The translations under genes were made by a program, and so were the position numbers. The notes below the pieces were generated by a model. That model did no database searches, was not told where the DNA came from, and was given only the letters and a program-made list of their open reading frames with translations. From the NCBI GenBank assembly GCA_026708385.1, contig JAPOVA010000025.1:1-48906 (forward strand): 48,906 bases of DNA. The letters are read 5' to 3'. This DNA is from Simkaniaceae bacterium (lineage in GTDB: Bacteria; Chlamydiota; Chlamydiia; Chlamydiales; Simkaniaceae). How positions within the stretch are numbered: position 1 is the stretch's first letter; each line of letters begins with the position of its first letter. This document shows, piece by piece, positions 1-8,554 of this stretch.

Positions 1-1
1 T

Positions 2-1534
2 CATGTCGACATGAATCGCACCGGTCAAGACGGGTGGACGGCCCTTACACGAGCAGGTTTTGAAGGTCAAGTAGAGGTTGTGCGCTTTCTACTCGACCGG
101 CATATCGATGCGAACGGTCCCGACGGCAAGGGGCGAATAGCTGTCATAGAGGCGGCCGGTCGGGGACATGTGGAGGTTATGGAACTTCTACTTAAACACA
201 AGGCCGACTCGGGTCTTTCCGACCGGGACGGGTGGACGGCCCTTACACGGGCAAGTTTTGAAGGTCGTGCGGAAGTTGTGCGTTTTCTACTCGATCATCG
301 GATCGGTGTGAACGATCCCGACGGCGAGGGGCGAATAGCTGTCGTAGAGGCGGCCGGTCAGGGACATGTGGAGGTTATGAAACTTCTGTGTGCATGTCGT
401 GCCAATCCGCATCAGACCGATAAGAATGGGTGGACGGCCCTTACGAAGGCAGGTGTTGGAGGGCAAAAGGAGAGCGTGTGCTTTCTACTCGATCGCGGTG
501 TCGACGCGGACGATCTTGACGGTAAGGGGCGAATAGCTGTCGTAGAAGCGGCGAGGGAGGGGCACACGGAGGTTGTCGCACTTCTGTGCAAACGCGGTGC
601 CCGCGTGCACTGTTCGGACAGGGCCTTATGGGTGGCTTTTATGCAGTTAGGCGGGATGCCGATGTTTGCTCACAATGTCGAGGGGCAGAAGATGGCGGTC
701 GTAGAGGCGGCAGGAGGGGGACATGTGGAGATTATGGAGTTTCTACGTAAACAAGGTGCCGACATGTGCCTTACCGATTCGGATGGATGGACGGCACTTA
801 CGAGAGCAAGTGCTGAAGGACAAGGGGAGAGTGTACGTTTTCTGCTTGACCAAGGTATCGGTGCGAACGATCCCGATGCCCGGAAGCGAATAGCTGTTGT
901 GGAGGCGGCGTTCCGGGGACACACGGAGGTTGTGAAACTTCTGTGTGAGAGTGGTGCCGACCCGGAGCTTGCCGACCGGAACGGGTGGACGGCCCTTACT
1001 CGAGCGAGTGCCGGGGGAAAGGCGGGGGTTGTGGCCTGCCTACTGACCTCGGGTTACGATGTGAATCGACCCGATAAAGCGGGGCGGGTGGCCATTGTGG
1101 AAGCGAGTCGCCACGGACACCCGGATGTCGTAGCCCTGCTACTCCGTTGGAATGTCGTTGTGGATCAACCCGATAAAGAAGAATGGACGGCTCTGACATC
1201 GGTAGACTTCTGCATACATGTGTTGCACCCCTCGCCCGAAGAATCTCAAAAATATCATACGATCCTCTATCTCATAACCTGTCAGAGTAGCGGCGCGGCC
1301 GAGAGATACTGCGAGCTGATGGGTAAATGTCGGACGGAACGGGAGGAAGAACAGGTTCGGTGTAGTGGCGGTATGGCTATGGAATATCTCTGTGAGACGC
1401 GGGGGTATGAGGAACGGATAGAGAGATTTGAGGCAGACCTTAGAGAGCGGGTAGACTATTCGTACACTCCCCCCTTCCTCCGTGGTGTGCGACCGGAAGA
1501 GGAAGAGACTGATGGTCGCGTTTCGAGTGTATAG
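2..1534 (+). CDS. Ankyrin-repeat protein, 5' end outside window
   Basis: The frame is open from base 2, and the first Met (base 11) sits inside an ankyrin repeat, so the real start lies upstream. About twelve ankyrin repeats occupy roughly the first 395 residues. They alternate between a type with DGWTALTRA and a type with GRIAVVEAA followed by GHxEV. The last 115 or so residues lack repeats and are rich in Glu/Arg. Ankyrin proteins mediate protein-protein contacts, and intracellular bacteria often export them, but no signal peptide can be judged because the N-terminus is missing. The host target is unknown. The downstream neighbour is another accessory gene. I am confident of the fold and not of a function. 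Confidence 0.9.
   Translation, partial: HVDMNRTGQDGWTALTRAGFEGQVEVVRFLLDRHIDANGPDGKGRIAVIEAAGRGHVEVMELLLKHKADSGLSDRDGWTALTRASFEGRAEVVRFLLDHRIGVNDPDGEGRIAVVEAAGQGHVEVMKLLCACRANPHQTDKNGWTALTKAGVGGQKESVCFLLDRGVDADDLDGKGRIAVVEAAREGHTEVVALLCKRGARVHCSDRALWVAFMQLGGMPMFAHNVEGQKMAVVEAAGGGHVEIMEFLRKQGADMCLTDSDGWTALTRASAEGQGESVRFLLDQGIGANDPDARKRIAVVEAAFRGHTEVVKLLCESGADPELADRNGWTALTRASAGGKAGVVACLLTSGYDVNRPDKAGRVAIVEASRHGHPDVVALLLRWNVVVDQPDKEEWTALTSVDFCIHVLHPSPEESQKYHTILYLITCQSSGAAERYCELMGKCRTEREEEQVRCSGGMAMEYLCETRGYEERIERFEADLRERVDYSYTPPFLRGVRPEEEETDGRVSSV
33..1180. repeat. 198-base higher-order repeat in the ankyrin gene
   Basis: The GGTGGACGGCCCTTAC block recurs at bases 33 and 231 (198 bases apart), again near 429 and, with small changes, near 787 and 985. 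Each 198-base unit encodes two different 33-residue ankyrin repeats, so the gene grew by duplicating pairs of repeats. The similarity at DNA level suggests recent expansion or ongoing gene conversion. Confidence 0.8.
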
Positions 1535-1803
1535 CTCGAGGCGGGGGAAAGTCGTCACAAAAAAATGTTCCGTTACATACGCGACATGAGCGAAGCTCCT
1601 GCGTAACAAACCTCTCTATATTATTGATTAGAAACATTTTACACTGTTCTCTCCGGATTTTTTTCGTAAAGTGCTTGATGCAACTTACAAAACTGCGTCG
1701 TTATAATTATTGTTAATAAGTCTTGACAAAACTTAAATATCTTAAAATCTTTTAGTTATTTCTATATTAAATAATTTGATTTACCTGTCATATCGTAGTT
1801 TAT

Positions 1804-1832
1804 TTTGTTTATTTAGGTAGACGTGTTATAAT
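1804..1832 (+). promoter_or_regulatory. Extended -10 promoter for the coiled-coil gene
   Basis: In the AT-rich gap between the two accessory genes (1535-1888), a perfect TATAAT at 1827-1832 is preceded by TG one base upstream, which is an extended -10. The best -35, TTTGTT at 1804-1809, is weak. A strong ribosome site, AGGAGGTG, lies at 1876-1883, five bases before the ATG at 1889. A further TTGACA at 1723-1728 has only a poor -10. I see no gene in this gap. Confidence 0.6.
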
Positions 1833-1888
1833 GTGTGTTGGTCGCCTGAGTAATTGAGTAGTGAATTACGAGATGAGGAGGTGCCAAG

Positions 1889-4800
1889 ATGTCTGACTTA
1901 TTGCGTACGGCGCTCTACCGTCCTTTCGTGGGAAATCTGAGTTTGGAACATTTGCGTAAGAGCGCATCCGAAGGTGAAGGTACGTTGTGTGGCAGGGTAC
2001 TGACACAAGGCCACATGAAGGGATGTTCATTTTCGGTCATGAATCGCGTTCGCTTAAAGGCGCGACGCTTTTTCTGTGGCAAGCGTGCTGCCGACTCCAA
2101 CACTCCGGAGCAGGACCGGAGGGAGTATGCCGATCTTTCTCGAAGATTTGATCGATTGGTCAAAGGGGAGGTGTCGATTGGCAGGAATGTCTTTTTAACT
2201 CTGGGGAACAATGCCGCACACGGTGTTGAGATCATGAATGATTTCGTGCGCGGAGACAGTGTCCCCATCACTCCCGTGCGACATGTTTGCGATATGCAGG
2301 ATGAGGAGAGGTCCAATCTCACCAAGGCCACGGGTAATCTTATCATGGATGCCATTGCTCGTGAGATGAATCGATACGTAAAAAAGGGTGACGAGCCCCG
2401 TAAGACGGTGCTTATCATTCCATTGTTCGTGAAAGATCCCGACGGGGAGAGGCATGTTGCCTCCTTCACGATTGATTGGACCGTTACGGACGAGAAACGT
2501 CATCCCGTGTGGGATTATTTCGATCCTAAAGGGAACGAGGGAAGGGACCCTATGCGGGCGACCCTATCCGTATCTTTGGAGGGAACGGAACACGAATTAC
2601 CTGTCGGAGATCTTCTCGCATACATGGAAACGGCGATGGACGCCGAGTGCGGCCCTTTTTCCGAGGCTCTGCACAGGGAGATGGCGGACCGCAAGAAGAA
2701 CTATGATGAATTCGGCGATAGCGAAGGTCGTGAAACCCTTATTCGGATGGGAGAGGCCATCGACTCCGGTACGCTGAAGATCGGAGGTGACATATGTTGT
2801 GATGAGTTTCGCTCTTTGACCGAATTTGCGCAACAACGAGAGGGTGTTCTCCCTTCTCCCCTCTCCGACCGGATACATGAGCGGGCGCAGGCAGCTTCCG
2901 TGACACGGGGAGCCGAAGAGGCGGGAGAGTTCGATGCGCGTACGTTATCGGAACAACTCTCTCCATGTATTGCCGATATCGACATGTTGGAGAACGAGCC
3001 TCCTTCGGAAGGGCGGGCGGATGCGTTGATCAAGCAACGCGTTGCCGTCTCTTATTTGGGAAAAAGGGAAGACATGGCGTGTTTGAGGGCCTTGGAAAAG
3101 GAACATCGGACTGTTCTGGAACTTAAGCATATAAGAGAGTCTTTGGATGAGGCGCAGGGAGAGTGTGCCCGTATCGAGGAAACGAAGAAGGAGTTGCACG
3201 GGCATATGCAACACGATTTGGAAATTCGGGCAAAAACAATGAGTCGGGAGATACAACGTCTCGGTGAGGAATATGAACGTGCGGATATTCTCACCCGATT
3301 GGAAGAAGATTTTTCCATTCCCGAGGGTGTGCAGGAAATAGAAACGCGAGAGATCTTGGTGAACACGAAAGAACGGATGGCCCAAGCGATCTTGGTGAAC
3401 ACGAAAGAACGGATGGCCTTCGCAACGTTGGCTTTGCGTGATGCGCGCATCGCTTGCAATAACACCGTTCTCGAGTTGCGGAAGGTTGAGGGAATGCTAC
3501 AACGGAGGGAAAAGGAAAGTACGGGATTGGATGAAGGGTATTTGCAGGAGGAGCTTGGGAAGGCGGAAGATAAGCTGAGTACAATGCGATCGCACTTCGG
3601 GAGTGTCATCAAGTCCGTCGAGTCCGGAGCGCTTGTTCCATGCATAGAGGAGTGGGAATGCAATAGGAAAGAGGACTTTCGCATACGGTGTGATGCGGCT
3701 GAGACCGCTTATCGCGACTATTGCGAAGGTGTTGCACGAGGTGAGCGACAGGAGGATGAGGCAGAAGAACAACGCCTATCGGAAGCCGTGCGTAGGGCGC
3801 GTGCGGAGCAAGAGACAGACGGGGTGGAGAGCAGGCACCTACGTTCGATCGAAGAGATCGATAAAGTGAAGAACTGGATTCAGTATGACGCATCCGGAGT
3901 GTTGTCGCGGTTGATCGAACGTAAGTTCGTCGAGCATGACATCCACAATCGATCTCTCTTTCTTCCCGGCGAAAATGCGCAATCGATAGAGGATGCGTTC
4001 TTGGCACCGTATCTGGAAGAGGTTAGGTACTATCGGCGCCGTTTAGCCGATCCGGAGAGAAAACAACGCAAGGCTCGTGTGGATGGGCAAGTACGCCGTT
4101 TGCAGGGAGACATAAAGACCCTTACCGCTAAATGTGAGCGTTATGCCGATGCTAAGGGGAAATATGTCCATGCGTTGGACCAATTATGCGGAAGTGTGCA
4201 TTACACCCGGGTCGGATTACGGGGCAAGGGGTTGTATGCTTCCGAGGAATGGAACAAGGTCTCCGGGCAACTCACCGATGTGAAAGAGAAGATGGCGAAG
4301 TACGAAAAGCGACTCGCGAAAAAAAGGAGTACCCTTGCACGGTTGAGGAAGAAGGAAGAAGCATGGGAAACGATTCGCGACGGATTGGAAGGGCAGGCGG
4401 ACGAGCTTAAAGGTACCATTCTCGATAAGAAGCGGGAGATAGCCGGTAAACTTGCTCGGCAGGAGATGCGCGATCACCTCAACGGAGGTGCCGTGGATGC
4501 GGTCTATTCCTCCCGTTCCGCTTCCGCTTGGGGTGAGACGGGAACCCTTCAAGAGGCAATCAGGCCACGTAGGAAGCGTTTCGGCCGAAGTATAACGGAC
4601 GTTGCGGGTGCGGAAATGTTTCACGACACCCCTCTGGAGACCATAGCTCGCGGTCAGGCTTGGAGCGTGTCGGAGGAGAAAGAGGCGGAAGCAATGAAAA
4701 GTCGAGCTGCAGAGACCCTCATGGAGGTTCTCGGTAGGACGGTTCCTGTTGCGCGTGAGGCAAAGACACAACACGATAAGGACAAAAGTATTGCGAATGC

Positions 4801-5140
4801 GGCGAATCCCTTCGTTAAATGGAGGCGTAACTTCCATCCCGTCCTCTCCAAGCGGCATACGTCATCCGAGACTCGACTAAGCAGTGCGAAACCGACGGGT
4901 TCCGCGGGTAGCGACGAGTACAACGGAGTCTCCTACCTGTACATTGTGGAGCGACGGAAGGGTTATGACCACGAGACGGCCCTTAAGAGGGTGGAAGATC
5001 GTATTGCCGGAGAACGGACAAAGGGGAAACGCCGAAAGGGCCGACGGAGGGATGCCTTGCGTGCGGAAGTGGCACGTGAATCGTTGCATACTCCCTCACC
5101 GGAAACGGTCAGGGGGGCACTCCGTAGCGTACCGCGCTAA
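1889..5140 (+). CDS. Large coiled-coil protein, possible effector
   Basis: This 1083-residue protein has a strong ribosome site and no signal peptide. Residues from about 400 to 870 are rich in Glu, Arg, Lys and Leu in heptad-like patterns, typical of long coiled coils. Residues around 170-300 form a separate globular region. One segment there, with IIPLFV, a His, then FTIDW and YFDPKG, resembles by eye the beta core of CE-clan (C48-like) cysteine proteases, and a CC pair follows about 90 residues later. That reading is tentative. The C-terminus is very basic (KGKRRKGRRR), like a nuclear localisation signal. I do not recognise the whole protein. Size, position beside an ankyrin gene and accessory character suggest an exported effector or structural protein, which is inference. 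Confidence 0.85.
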   Translation: MSDLLRTALYRPFVGNLSLEHLRKSASEGEGTLCGRVLTQGHMKGCSFSVMNRVRLKARRFFCGKRAADSNTPEQDRREYADLSRRFDRLVKGEVSIGRNVFLTLGNNAAHGVEIMNDFVRGDSVPITPVRHVCDMQDEERSNLTKATGNLIMDAIAREMNRYVKKGDEPRKTVLIIPLFVKDPDGERHVASFTIDWTVTDEKRHPVWDYFDPKGNEGRDPMRATLSVSLEGTEHELPVGDLLAYMETAMDAECGPFSEALHREMADRKKNYDEFGDSEGRETLIRMGEAIDSGTLKIGGDICCDEFRSLTEFAQQREGVLPSPLSDRIHERAQAASVTRGAEEAGEFDARTLSEQLSPCIADIDMLENEPPSEGRADALIKQRVAVSYLGKREDMACLRALEKEHRTVLELKHIRESLDEAQGECARIEETKKELHGHMQHDLEIRAKTMSREIQRLGEEYERADILTRLEEDFSIPEGVQEIETREILVNTKERMAQAILVNTKERMAFATLALRDARIACNNTVLELRKVEGMLQRREKESTGLDEGYLQEELGKAEDKLSTMRSHFGSVIKSVESGALVPCIEEWECNRKEDFRIRCDAAETAYRDYCEGVARGERQEDEAEEQRLSEAVRRARAEQETDGVESRHLRSIEEIDKVKNWIQYDASGVLSRLIERKFVEHDIHNRSLFLPGENAQSIEDAFLAPYLEEVRYYRRRLADPERKQRKARVDGQVRRLQGDIKTLTAKCERYADAKGKYVHALDQLCGSVHYTRVGLRGKGLYASEEWNKVSGQLTDVKEKMAKYEKRLAKKRSTLARLRKKEEAWETIRDGLEGQADELKGTILDKKREIAGKLARQEMRDHLNGGAVDAVYSSRSASAWGETGTLQEAIRPRRKRFGRSITDVAGAEMFHDTPLETIARGQAWSVSEEKEAEAMKSRAAETLMEVLGRTVPVAREAKTQHDKDKSIANAANPFVKWRRNFHPVLSKRHTSSETRLSSAKPTGSAGSDEYNGVSYLYIVERRKGYDHETALKRVEDRIAGERTKGKRRKGRRRDALRAEVARESLHTPSPETVRGALRSVPR
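3352..3418. repeat. Tandem 36-base duplication inside the coiled coil
   Basis: A 31-base identical block occurs at 3352-3382 and 3388-3418, a period of 36 bases. It duplicates the 12-residue stretch ILVNTKERMAxA in frame, so the protein was lengthened without a frameshift. Confidence 0.9.
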
Positions 5141-5184
5141 AGGTGCTCCGGATCCTTTCCCCCCTATCGGAGAAAAGGGGGATA

Positions 5185-5205
5185 ACGGGGGGCATCGCCC
5201 CCCGT
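5185..5205. terminator. Strong GC hairpin between convergent genes
   Basis: ACGGGGGGC and GCCCCCCGT form a perfect 9-bp stem with a 3-base loop, between the ends of two convergent genes. There is no T-run on either side, so it would be an atypical intrinsic terminator. It may instead be a transcript-end stabiliser. Confidence 0.45.
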
Positions 5206-5310
5206 CCCGTTGTTCGGAGGGCATGCGTCCCGGCTATTTCCCGCTCGGGAAGGGGGCAAGAAAAAGCATCTCCGTCAGTGTCGCAACACGCCCGATCTCC
5301 GAAGAGCGTT

Positions 5311-5322
5311 CCCCCCCCCCCC
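5311..5322. repeat. C12 homopolymer
   Basis: Twelve consecutive C bases lie in the gap between the coiled-coil gene and the 3' end of the spoIID-like gene. This is the longest homopolymer I found in the window and is outside any supported coding region. Confidence 0.9.
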
Positions 5323-5362
5323 GATGTGCTGCAGGGACGGGTGACGGAACGGTCCCGATTCT

Positions 5363-6544
5363 TCAAGGTTCCTCCACGTCTCCTCGGCAGAAAATCTTTT
5401 CGATCCTTGCCTTCGGAAAAAAGGTCGATAGGATGGCGGGAGCATCGTCTCCCCGTTCGGCCATTTCGGAGGCTCCGTACAGACAGAGCCCCGTTCCCGT
5501 TCCTCGGCCGTATCCCTCGAACAGGATGTGATCCTCCTGCAGACGTACGGTAAAGTCGTTGCTACGCAACGCATCGTTTCCCAGCAGTGCCCTTAAGGAG
5601 AGGAAATCGATGTCCTTCGGGTGAACACCGTCCCGGATACGGAGGGCGTAGGTTTTCCGTGAGCTACTATCTACGAACGGGTCGATTCCCGTTATCCGGT
5701 TCAGTCGCATCAGTTCGGCAAGCTTCTCCGTGGAGATGGAATAGTTCCACCTTGTCAGGGCTCTGCCTCTTGCGGAAAACACCGAAGTCACTCCGGGGGG
5801 GGTTGCTACGTCTTTACCGAATATGCGGGCGTACGGGGCGGTTTTGCCTCCCGAATGTTCGGTCCAGGTAGCGGGGAAAGACCTGCCCTCGAACGTCATG
5901 ATCAACCGGCGCGTGTCGTCGATGGCCCGTTCGATACGGGGCTCCCGTAGGGTCAACCCGCATCCCGTATAGCCGGCTACTTCCGCATCGACGTGGTAAA
6001 AGAGATCCTGCCCTTTGACTGCCGTATGGTAGGCATCGGTTCTGGCCACTATGGCAACGGCATCGAGTACCTCCTCGGGCAGTAGGTTGTCGGCGGGTAG
6101 ACGGGCGGGCAACGTGCTCTTCAGGAAGTGTTCCATGTCCACCTCATTGACGATGGCCAGTTTGTTCTCCACGTGGTAGACGGCGACGGCACCCCTGACC
6201 TGTACACCGTTGATGAGAAAGGTCGTACCGGGTTTCTCGGGGACGATGCGCAATTGGAAGATACCCAAAAAATGTTCGCCCCATTTGATCCCTTCTTCAT
6301 GGAGAACCATCCGGAATCTCTTGCCGTACCGGCCCGACCCCACCTTCCTTCCCTTGTTCGGATCAAAGACGGAAAAGGGCCCCTTAGCCTCAAAGAGAAT
6401 GCTATCCTTATCTTTGTGCATAAGTACTTTAATCGACTTCACGTCGGTAGGTTCGATCGCTCTCGTTACCCCCTCGGTCCGCAGTGTCGATGGAAGGGAT
6501 AGGAGAAGGCACAAGGCGAACGGAATCAGTCGATTTATGTGCAT
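5363..6544 (-). CDS. spoIID: SpoIID-domain cell-wall protein
   Basis: This is a 393-residue protein with an N-terminal signal peptide ([19 protein letters not shown]). It has the SpoIID fold hallmarks: VDMEHFLKS about residue 140, VAIVARTDAY near 170, then THSGGKT-like EHSGGKT. SpoIID enzymes are lytic transglycosylases that cleave denuded glycan strands, and in chlamydiae a homologue has been linked to septal peptidoglycan remodelling. The catalytic Glu of Bacillus SpoIID (in SEMP) aligns by eye with Arg here (PARLP), so activity may be lost or the chemistry shifted. The start overlaps the end of ruvB by 10 bases, and its only Shine-Dalgarno is a G10 tract. The gene is probably co-transcribed with ruvB. 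Confidence 0.85.
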   Translation of the reverse strand: MHINRLIPFALCLLLSLPSTLRTEGVTRAIEPTDVKSIKVLMHKDKDSILFEAKGPFSVFDPNKGRKVGSGRYGKRFRMVLHEEGIKWGEHFLGIFQLRIVPEKPGTTFLINGVQVRGAVAVYHVENKLAIVNEVDMEHFLKSTLPARLPADNLLPEEVLDAVAIVARTDAYHTAVKGQDLFYHVDAEVAGYTGCGLTLREPRIERAIDDTRRLIMTFEGRSFPATWTEHSGGKTAPYARIFGKDVATPPGVTSVFSARGRALTRWNYSISTEKLAELMRLNRITGIDPFVDSSSRKTYALRIRDGVHPKDIDFLSLRALLGNDALRSNDFTVRLQEDHILFEGYGRGTGTGLCLYGASEMAERGDDAPAILSTFFPKARIEKIFCRGDVEEP

Positions 6545-7560
6545 GAATCCCCCCCCCCTCTCTTCCGATAGGGGCGCCCGAAGTGCTCGAATGCCGCCTC
6601 CGTTGCTTCCCTGCCTCGAGGGGTCCTTCTCAGTAAACCCTGCATGATGAGGAAGGGTTCGTTCACCTCCTCCAGAGAGGAGCGGTCCTCACCTATGGCG
6701 ACGGCCAGCGTATCGATGCCGACGGGTCCCCCTTGATGGTGATCGATGATGTGGGTGAGGAGCCTCTTGTCCGTCTCGTTGAGGCCCCGAAAATCGATAT
6801 CCAACATTTCCAAGGCGGTCCGGGTAGAAAGTCTGTCGAGCTTTCCGGAAGCTCGCATTTGCGCGTAATCCCTCACCCACCTCAGGAGGTTGTTGGCAAT
6901 GCGGGGGGTTCCCCGAGACCGGTTGGCAATTTCCGTAAGAGACTCCCGATCGATGTCGACCTCCAAGATCCGGGCGGAACGGGTCAGGATTCCGGAGAGT
7001 GCATCGCAATCGTAGTACTCGAGGCGACCCGTAAAGGCGAAACGGGAACGCATGGGGTTGCTGATCAGGCCGATCTTCGTTGTGGCGCCGATTAAGGTGA
7101 AGGGCTCGAGTTGGATACGTTCCATCATGTCCAATTTTGCATCGAGGACAAAATCCTCCATTGCGGGGTAGAGGAGTTCCTCGATCTGCCTGTTGAGTCT
7201 GTGGATCTCATCGATGAAGAGAACATCTTTCTTATCCCTTTTCTTGGTAAGATCGATCAAATCGGCCGGTTTCTCGATCGCCGGCCCGGAGGAGACGACG
7301 AGACCGGCTCCCATATCTTCGGCAATGATGTGGGCAATCGTCGTCTTGCCCAATCCAGGAGGTCCGTAGAGCAACACGTGACCCGGTGGTTCTTCACGTT
7401 GCTTGGCCGCTCCGACCAACACCTCCAGCTGTTCGAGGAGGGAAGGTTGTCCTACGAATTCCTCCAAACGGGTGGGTCGGAGTTGTCTTTCCAAGCCGTG
7501 GTTGCGCTCCGACCAGGAAGATCCTATCAGTGAGGAGCGGGTGTGGGGTGAATGTGTCAT
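6535..7560 (-). CDS. ruvB: Holliday junction branch-migration helicase RuvB
   Basis: This 341-residue protein has the usual RuvB length. The AAA+ ATPase is clear: RLEEFVGQ near residue 31, Walker [10 protein letters not shown], Walker B FIDEIHRL, and a C-terminal winged helix ending in [12 protein letters not shown]. RuvB hexamers drive branch migration with RuvA. The last codons, encoding RGGGDSCT, contain a G10 tract that also acts as the ribosome site of the overlapping spoIID-like gene. It is divergent from dcd across a 114-base gap. Confidence 0.97.
   Translation of the reverse strand: MTHSPHTRSSLIGSSWSERNHGLERQLRPTRLEEFVGQPSLLEQLEVLVGAAKQREEPPGHVLLYGPPGLGKTTIAHIIAEDMGAGLVVSSGPAIEKPADLIDLTKKRDKKDVLFIDEIHRLNRQIEELLYPAMEDFVLDAKLDMMERIQLEPFTLIGATTKIGLISNPMRSRFAFTGRLEYYDCDALSGILTRSARILEVDIDRESLTEIANRSRGTPRIANNLLRWVRDYAQMRASGKLDRLSTRTALEMLDIDFRGLNETDKRLLTHIIDHHQGGPVGIDTLAVAIGEDRSSLEEVNEPFLIMQGLLRRTPRGREATEAAFEHFGRPYRKRGGGDSCT
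6549..6558. repeat. G10 tract serving as ribosome site
   Basis: Ten C bases on the plus strand read as G10 on the coding strand. They encode glycines in the ruvB tail and lie 4 bases before the spoIID-like ATG (GAGGGGGGGGGG, ATTC, ATG). Length change would both shift the ruvB C-terminus and alter the Shine-Dalgarno spacing. Confidence 0.85.
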
Positions 7561-7674
7561 TTTCGCTTCCGGGTCGGTGATGGCCCATATGGGAAAAGGG
7601 TAGCAGGAAAAGGATTTCAGGCGCTATATCTTGTGGTGGAAAAGGAAAAAAACCGTCATGCCAAGGAGTGCGAA

Positions 7675-8241
7675 ATGACTTTGAAATCGGATCGATGGAT
7701 CCGGCAAACGGTAAGGGAAGAGGGGATGATCGAACCCTTCGTGGATCGTCAGATTTCCCGGGAGGGGGGGGGGAAGGTCGTAAGCTACGGCCTCTCCAGT
7801 TACGGATACGATCTCCGTTTGTCCTCCCGTTTCAAGGTGTTTACGAACGTCTACAATTCCGTCGTGGATCCGAAACGGTTCTGTGAGGATGCCTTTGTCG
7901 ATGTCGAAGCGGATGCGTGTGTGATTCCCCCCAATTCGTTTGCCTTGGCGGTGAGCGTCGAATACTTCCGGATTCCCCGCAATATATTGACCCTCTGCGT
8001 CGGTAAATCTACCTATGCCCGGTGCGGTATCATCGTGAACGTCACCCCCTTCGAACCCGAGTGGGAGGGTTACGTGACGATCGAAATTTCCAACACGACC
8101 CCCCTGCCCGCCAAGGTATACGCGAACGAAGGGATCGCTCAGGTGCTCTTTTTCGAGGGGGCGGGAGATTGCCTCACCTCCTATGCCGACAGGGGAGGCA
8201 AGTATATGAAACAGGAGGGTATCACCGTTCCCGCCATGTAA
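7675..8241 (+). CDS. dcd: dCTP deaminase
   Basis: I chose the ATG at 7675 because AAGGAGTG lies at 7663-7670 and the product (188 residues) then matches the family length and N-terminus (LKSDRWIRQ). Motifs include [14 protein letters not shown], the KSTYARCG segment and the [11 protein letters not shown]-type active-site region. The enzyme deaminates dCTP to dUTP, the precursor route to dTMP. The G10 tract at 7764-7773 falls in codons 30-33 (REGGGK). It starts a plus-strand run that continues into the FtsB-like gene one base after its stop. Confidence 0.96.
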   Translation: MTLKSDRWIRQTVREEGMIEPFVDRQISREGGGKVVSYGLSSYGYDLRLSSRFKVFTNVYNSVVDPKRFCEDAFVDVEADACVIPPNSFALAVSVEYFRIPRNILTLCVGKSTYARCGIIVNVTPFEPEWEGYVTIEISNTTPLPAKVYANEGIAQVLFFEGAGDCLTSYADRGGKYMKQEGITVPAM

Positions 8242-8242
8242 G

Positions 8243-8554
8243 ATGTCTATTTTGCGATGCGCAAGAGATGTTGCAAACCTCTGGGTGATTCTCTTCGTCT
8301 CGGTGGCAACCACCCTCTACTTCCGTGCTTCCCGGGAAACGGAGCGCGTGAAAGGTGTGCTGCGCGAGGAGATCCGCCTTCTTGAGGAAGAAATACGGGA
8401 GGCTGTTGCAACACGGGAGTCTCTCCTCTTCCGCCTTGCGGGGGAGGGAGATCCCGAGTGGACCGCCCTGGTCTTGAAGGAGAAGTTGGGGGTGGTCGAA
8501 GAGGGAGAAACGAAGGTTCTTTTTTTACGGAAAACACCGTGCGGTTTGCGTTGA
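8243..8554 (+). CDS. FtsB/DivIC-like septum protein
   Basis: This is a 103-residue protein with one membrane span (about residues 12-28), a short coiled coil (about 30-65) and an ending with KEKLGVVEEGETKVLFL. That ending matches the FtsB/DivIC pattern in which a Gly-containing 'LGMVKPGE' follows the coiled coil. Such proteins stabilise the FtsQ/FtsL division complex. It starts one base after the dcd stop and overlaps the next gene, so it is probably translated in an operon. An FtsL is the alternative reading, but the C-terminal motif favours FtsB/DivIC. Confidence 0.7.
   Translation: MSILRCARDVANLWVILFVSVATTLYFRASRETERVKGVLREEIRLLEEEIREAVATRESLLFRLAGEGDPEWTALVLKEKLGVVEEGETKVLFLRKTPCGLR

Noticed and set aside
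1139-1609. Minus-strand ORF across the 3' end of the ankyrin gene
   Set aside because: It is the shadow of a strong plus-strand gene and has no start signals.
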